DNA of 16,506 bases, taken from Tardiphaga sp. (GTDB taxonomy: Bacteria; Pseudomonadota; Alphaproteobacteria; Rhizobiales; Xanthobacteraceae). Made by a program: the position numbers and the translations under genes. The stretch spans positions 1-16,506 of the forward strand of contig JAQGJY010000295.1 of the NCBI GenBank assembly GCA_028290325.1. Direction: 5' to 3'. Shown here piece after piece: positions 13,361 to 16,506 of this stretch (position 1 is the first letter of the stretch; every line of letters starts with the position of its first letter). A model generated the notes under the pieces. That model saw only the letters and a program-made list of their open reading frames with translations. It did not search any database and was not told where the DNA came from.

Positions 13361-14256
13361 GGTCCGGTATTTCAGGGATCGTGGCGCTCGTCGTGGTGCT
13401 GCTGATCGTCGTCCTCGGCTATGCGTCGATCTTCACCGTGCGCGAGACCGAACAGGTGCTCGTTGTCCGGCTCGGCGAGCCCAAGCGTGTCGTCACGGCG
13501 CCCGGCCTGAACTTCAAGGTTCCGTTCATCGATACGGTGATCTCGATCGACAAGCGGATTCTCGATCTGGAAAATCCGGCGCAGGAAGTCATCGCATCGG
13601 ATCAGAAGCGTCTCGTGGTCGACGCCTTCGCGCGTTACCGCATCAAGAACGCGCTGCGCTTCTATCAGAGCATCGGCAGCATTCCCGCCGCCAACATCCA
13701 GCTCACCACGTTGCTGAACGCCTCGTTGCGGCGTGTGCTCGGCGAGGTCACCTTCATCCAGGTGGTGCGCGACGAGCGAGAAGCGTTGATGAACCGGATC
13801 CGCGACCAGCTCGACCGCGAGGCCGACGGCTACGGCATTCAGGTCGTCGACGTCCGGATTCGCCGCGCCGATCTGCCCGAGCAGAACAGCCAGGCGGTCT
13901 ATCAGCGGATGCAGACGGAGCGTCAGCGCGAAGCCGCCGAGTTCCGCGCGCAAGGCGGCCAGAAGGCGCAGGAAATTCGCTCGCGCGCCGATCGGGAAGC
14001 GACGGTCATCATCGCCGAAGCCAACTCCAAGGCCGAGCAGGTGCGCGGTGAAGGCGACGGCGAACGCAACCGTCTGTTCGCCGAAGCCTATGGCAAGGAT
14101 GCCGATTTCTTCGCGTTCTACCGCTCGATGGGCGCTTACGAGACCGGCCTGAAGGGCAACGACACCCGATTCCTGCTGAAGCCGGACTCGAACTTCTTCC
14201 GCTTCTTCGGCAACCCCTCCGGCCAACAGCCGGCGGCCAACGCGGCCCGGCCGTAG
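13357..14256 (+). CDS. hflC: FtsH protease regulator HflC (SPFH/band-7 protein)
   Basis: 299 residues. It is the partner of HflK in the FtsH-HflKC complex. A single N-terminal membrane segment (about 5-25) is followed by the SPFH domain (TVRETEQVLVVRLGEPKRVV; PGLNFKVPFIDTV). A long charged helical region follows (QRMQTERQREAAEFRAQGGQ), then the HflC-typical DFFAFYRSMGAY at about 250-261. The name comes from lambda lysogenisation in E. coli; the protease-control role is general. Overlap with hflK by four bases indicates coupled translation in equal amounts. A DUF2065 gene follows after 147 bases, as yjeT follows hflC in E. coli. Confidence 0.96.
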   Translation: MRSGISGIVALVVVLLIVVLGYASIFTVRETEQVLVVRLGEPKRVVTAPGLNFKVPFIDTVISIDKRILDLENPAQEVIASDQKRLVVDAFARYRIKNALRFYQSIGSIPAANIQLTTLLNASLRRVLGEVTFIQVVRDEREALMNRIRDQLDREADGYGIQVVDVRIRRADLPEQNSQAVYQRMQTERQREAAEFRAQGGQKAQEIRSRADREATVIIAEANSKAEQVRGEGDGERNRLFAEAYGKDADFFAFYRSMGAYETGLKGNDTRFLLKPDSNFFRFFGNPSGQQPAANAARP

Positions 14257-14330
14257 AGTCGCGAACCTGAAGTTATGGCGCCCGCTTTGCGTTAACCGTA
14301 GCTCTGGGCTATCAAAGACTTGCATCGTCG

Positions 14331-14361
14331 CCGGCGCGGATCCGTAAAGGATTCGCGCCGG
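14331..14361 (+). terminator. Strong hairpin between hflC and the DUF2065 gene
   Basis: CCGGCGCGGATCC, loop GTAAA, GGATTCGCGCCGG: a 13-bp stem with one G-T pair, 74 bases after the hflC stop. The following TTGCGTGATAA has no real T run, so it may be a transcript 3'-end or stability structure rather than a strict terminator. Confidence 0.45.
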
Positions 14362-14403
14362 TTGCGTGATAACAAGACAGAATTGTTCCGGGAGTGACGT
14401 TCG

Positions 14404-14604
14404 ATGAGGTCTATAGCGTTCGCCGACTTCCTCATCGGCCTTGGCATCCTCTTCGTGCTGGAAGGCCTGCTATTCGCGGCGATCCCGGCCTGGATGCGGC
14501 GCGCCATGAAAAGCGCGCTGGCGACACCGGACAACATGCTGCGGATCGTCGGCCTCGTCTCGGCGGTGCTGGGCCTGATCCTGATCTGGGCCGTCCGCCG
14601 CTAG
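14404..14604 (+). CDS. DUF2065 family small membrane protein (YjeT-like)
   Basis: 66 residues with two membrane segments, about 5-28 and 46-63, separated by a short basic loop (WMRRAMKSALATPDNMLRIV). This is the usual size and pattern of DUF2065, to which E. coli YjeT belongs. GGGAG nine bases before the ATG supports the start. YjeT is encoded directly downstream of hflC in E. coli, and the same neighbourhood is kept here, which suggests a link with the HflKC-FtsH complex. The molecular role is not known. Confidence 0.88.
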   Translation: MRSIAFADFLIGLGILFVLEGLLFAAIPAWMRRAMKSALATPDNMLRIVGLVSAVLGLILIWAVRR

Positions 14605-14693
14605 CTTGCCGCCCTGCTGGCGCCGATCTAATTTTGCTGACCGACCGCGTTGAGCCGGTTTTCCGCCGCAATCCGTGGCCCTGATGGAAACGC

Positions 14694-14710
14694 GCGGGCC
14701 GTTGGCCCGT
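14694..14710. repeat. Small hairpin in the DUF2065-protease spacer
   Basis: CGGGCC, loop GTT, GGCCCG, plus an outer G-T pair. It lies about 100 bases before the protease start in the 203-base spacer. No convincing promoter boxes were recognised in this spacer. Confidence 0.3.
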
Positions 14711-14792
14711 AGCTTGCGTTGCCGCCCCGAACCGGCGCAGTCTGCAAGCGACCAGGTTTTGATCCGCAAAGACATCCGCCAGAGAATCCGCC

Positions 14793-14797
14793 AAGGA
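14793..14797 (+). promoter_or_regulatory. Ribosome binding site that decides the Do protease start
   Basis: AAGGA lies ten bases before the ATG at 14808 but only one base before the in-frame TTG at 14799. It therefore supports the ATG. Confidence 0.5.
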
Positions 14798-14807
14798 ATT
14801 GTCATCC

Positions 14808-16307
14808 ATGACCGCTGCGATCCCCGTTCTCCGCCGCCTGCGTCCCGCATTGCTGGCGCTCTGCGTCAGCACGGTTTTCGCGGCACCGGCCATGGCGCGC
14901 GGCCCGGACGGCATCGCCGATGTTGCCGAGAAGGTGATCGATTCCGTCGTCAATATCTCGACCACCCAGACCGTCGATGCCAAAAGCGGCGAGAAGAGCG
15001 AAGGCGGACGCGGCGCGACGCCGCAATTGCCGCCGGGTTCGCCGTTCGAGGAATTCTTCGACGACTTCTTCAAGAACAAGCGCGGCGGCGACAGCAAGGG
15101 CGGTCCCGGCTTCGCGCAGCCACGCAAGACCAACTCACTCGGCTCCGGCTTCATCGTCGACTCGTCCGGCGTGGTCGTCACCAATAATCACGTCATCGCC
15201 GACGCCGACGAAATCAACGTCATCATGAATGACGGCACCAAGATCAAGGCGACGCTGATCGGCGTCGATAAGAAGACCGATCTCGCGGTGCTGAAATTCA
15301 CGCCGCCGAAGCCGGTCACGGCGGTGAAATTCGGCGACAGCGGCAAATTGCGGCTCGGCGAATGGGTGATCGCGATCGGCAACCCGTTCTCGCTCGGCGG
15401 CAGCGTCTCCGCCGGCATCGTCTCGGCGATCAACCGCGACATCAATTCCGGCCCCTACGACAGCTACATCCAGACCGACGCGGCGATCAATCGCGGCAAT
15501 TCCGGTGGGCCTTTGTTCAATCTCGAAGGCGAAGTGATCGGCGTCAACACGCTCATCATCTCGCCATCGGGCGGCTCGATCGGCATTGGCTTCGCGGTGC
15601 CGTCGAAGACGGTCGCGGTCGTCGTCGATCAATTGCGCCAGTTCGGTGAGTTGCGTCGCGGCTGGCTCGGCGTCCGCATCCAGCAGGTGACGGACGAGAT
15701 TGCCGAGAGCCTCAACATCAAGCCGGCGCGCGGCGCGCTGATCGCCGGCATCGACGACAAGGGCCCGGCCAAGCCCGCCGGCATCGAGCCCGGCGACGTT
15801 GTCGTCAAGTTCGACGGCAAGGACATCAAGGAGCCAAAGGATTTGTCGCGCTCGGTCGCCGATACGGCGGTCGGCAAGGCTGTGGATGTCGTCGTCATCC
15901 GCAAGGGGCAGGAAGTCACCAAGCAGGTGACGCTCGCCCGCCTCGAAGAGGGTGAAAAGCCGACGCCGGCCTCGGCCAAGACGGAAGTGCAGCCGGACAA
16001 GCCGGTGACGCAGAAGGCGCTCGGGCTCGATCTCGCCGGGCTGAGCAAGGATTTGCGGTCGCGCTACAAGATCAAGGACAGCGTCAAGGGCGTGCTCGTC
16101 ACCGGGGTCGATGGCAATTCCGATGCCGCCGAAAAGCGCCTGTCCGCCGGCGACGTCATCGTTGAGGTCGCGCAGGAAAGCGTCGCCAATGCCGGCGACG
16201 TCAAGAAGCGCGTCGACGCCTTGAAGAAAGACGGCAAGAAATCCGTGCTGTTGCTGGTCTCGAATGCCGACGGCGAATTGCGCTTCGTCGCATTGAGCGT
16301 GCAGTAA
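14808..16307 (+). CDS. degP: Periplasmic Do/HtrA-type serine endoprotease
   Basis: 499 residues from ATG 14808. It degrades or holds misfolded periplasmic proteins. The signal peptide runs to about residue 30 (AAPAMA-RG). The trypsin-like domain follows, with the catalytic triad H128 (VVTNNHVIA), D158 (KTDLAVLKF) and S232 (NRGNSGGPL), all intact. The N-terminal loop (about 55-108) includes GSPFEEFFDDFFKNKR, as in other alphaproteobacterial Do proteases. Two PDZ domains follow, about 284-378 (RRGWLGVRIQQV) and 401-497 (QKALGLDLAGL). The two-PDZ plan is that of DegP/DegQ rather than DegS. Its place after hflK, hflC and the DUF2065 gene joins inner-membrane and periplasmic quality control. Whether it is the DegP or DegQ equivalent cannot be told from sequence. 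Confidence 0.95.
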   Translation: MTAAIPVLRRLRPALLALCVSTVFAAPAMARGPDGIADVAEKVIDSVVNISTTQTVDAKSGEKSEGGRGATPQLPPGSPFEEFFDDFFKNKRGGDSKGGPGFAQPRKTNSLGSGFIVDSSGVVVTNNHVIADADEINVIMNDGTKIKATLIGVDKKTDLAVLKFTPPKPVTAVKFGDSGKLRLGEWVIAIGNPFSLGGSVSAGIVSAINRDINSGPYDSYIQTDAAINRGNSGGPLFNLEGEVIGVNTLIISPSGGSIGIGFAVPSKTVAVVVDQLRQFGELRRGWLGVRIQQVTDEIAESLNIKPARGALIAGIDDKGPAKPAGIEPGDVVVKFDGKDIKEPKDLSRSVADTAVGKAVDVVVIRKGQEVTKQVTLARLEEGEKPTPASAKTEVQPDKPVTQKALGLDLAGLSKDLRSRYKIKDSVKGVLVTGVDGNSDAAEKRLSAGDVIVEVAQESVANAGDVKKRVDALKKDGKKSVLLLVSNADGELRFVALSVQ

Positions 16308-16317
16308 GCGTCGGACT

Positions 16318-16400
16318 GTCATCCCCGCGGAGGCGGGGAGCCCGTACGCCCGTCATGAATGCTTTGGAATGACGCTCCACCCGCCTTCGCGGGTGATGGC
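16318..16400. repeat. Degenerate dispersed palindromic repeat of Bradyrhizobium type
   Basis: The left part GTCATCCCCGCGGAGGCGGG and the right part around ACCCGCCTTCGCGGGTGATGGC are imperfect inverted copies of each other. Each also forms its own small hairpin (CCCCGC-GGAG-GCGGGG at 16324-16339; ACCCGC-CTTC-GCGGGT at 16379-16394). Between them are GTACGCC and an internal CGTCAT...ATGACG. This resembles the intergenic palindromes beginning GTCATCCCCGCG that I know from Bradyrhizobium-like genomes. It lies between converging genes, where it may double as a bidirectional terminator. Confidence 0.6.
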
Positions 16401-16401
16401 G

Positions 16402-16506
16402 TCAATGATTGCTCGCCTTCGCATGCGCCGCGATCGCGTCGACGATCTGCGGCCACATCGGGATCGGCAGCGCATGGCCCATGCCGACGATCTCGACGAG
16501 CTTGGC
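16402..16506 (-). CDS. Alpha/beta hydrolase, C-terminal end (rest outside window)
   Basis: Only the last 34 residues are inside the window, ending at the TGA at 16404-16402. They read KLVEIVGMGHALPIPMWPQI followed by VDAIAAHAKASNH. The GMGH motif with the catalytic-triad histidine, followed by a Pro-rich stretch and a terminal amphipathic helix, is typical of alpha/beta-hydrolase C termini. The substrate is unknown. It converges on the Do protease gene across the palindromic repeat. Confidence 0.7.
   Translation of the reverse strand, partial: AKLVEIVGMGHALPIPMWPQIVDAIAAHAKASNH

Noticed and set aside
14686..14720. Possible EcfG-type promoter (GGAAAC ... CGTT) before the protease gene
   Set aside because: The gap between the boxes is 25 bases (or 8 to the nearer CGTT), not the 16-17 expected.
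15135..16322. 395-codon minus-strand open frame opposite the Do protease gene
   Set aside because: An antisense shadow. The plus frame has an intact catalytic triad and two PDZ domains.
1..16506. CRISPR array, tRNA, rRNA, insertion sequence or phage genes
   Set aside because: None was found on reading both strands. There are no regularly spaced repeats, cloverleaf sequences or transposase or integrase motifs.

Overview
The window is high-GC alphaproteobacterial chromosome, most likely from a Hyphomicrobiales (Rhizobiales) member of the Bradyrhizobium/Rhodopseudomonas type. The evidence is the alpha-type SspB next to fumC and a DUF4169/ribbon-helix-helix pair, the hflK-hflC-DUF2065-Do protease order, a Bug-type TctC, and a degenerate GTCATCCCCGCG palindromic repeat of the kind scattered through Bradyrhizobium-like genomes. 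The genus is an inference. Genes fill almost everything and no gene-free stretch exceeds 300 bases.

Layout. Bases 1-2289 hold the 3' part of a large AsmA-family gene, which converges on a minus-strand block (2367-5137). Read in transcription order, that block is sspB, fumC, a DUF4169 gene and a ribbon-helix-helix gene. A plus-strand pair of short chromate-transporter genes follows (5379-6514), then a tripartite tricarboxylate transporter operon tctB-tctA-tctC (6609-9791) that ends in a clear terminator. Next come thyA (9947-10741), an inserted AT-richer HEPN module (10743-11546) and folA (11543-12058). ThyA and FolA form the dTMP/folate cycle. Last are hflK-hflC, a DUF2065 gene and a periplasmic Do/HtrA protease (12209-16307), a membrane and envelope protein quality-control group. 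A palindromic repeat and the 3' end of a minus-strand alpha/beta hydrolase gene close the window.

Most of the window is conserved chromosomal backbone. The part that stands out is the insertion between thyA and folA. The open frame at 10743-11546 looks like one 267-residue protein, but its first 96 codons encode the front of a HEPN domain and the back of that domain is found in the +1 frame, ending at 11157. One extra base near 11027-11033 would explain this. The original arrangement would be two overlapping genes: a 137-residue HEPN protein and a 135-residue protein (11139-11546) carrying an AFWDYDSE motif. The indel now joins them in frame. The module fits between thyA and folA with a 1-base gap on one side and an ATGA overlap on the other.

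Several hairpins and palindromes in the spacers are recorded: after the AsmA gene, over the fumC stop, upstream of tctB, between tctA and tctC, over the -35 of the hflKC promoter, and between hflC and the DUF2065 gene. They were found by eye and have not been folded or compared across genomes.
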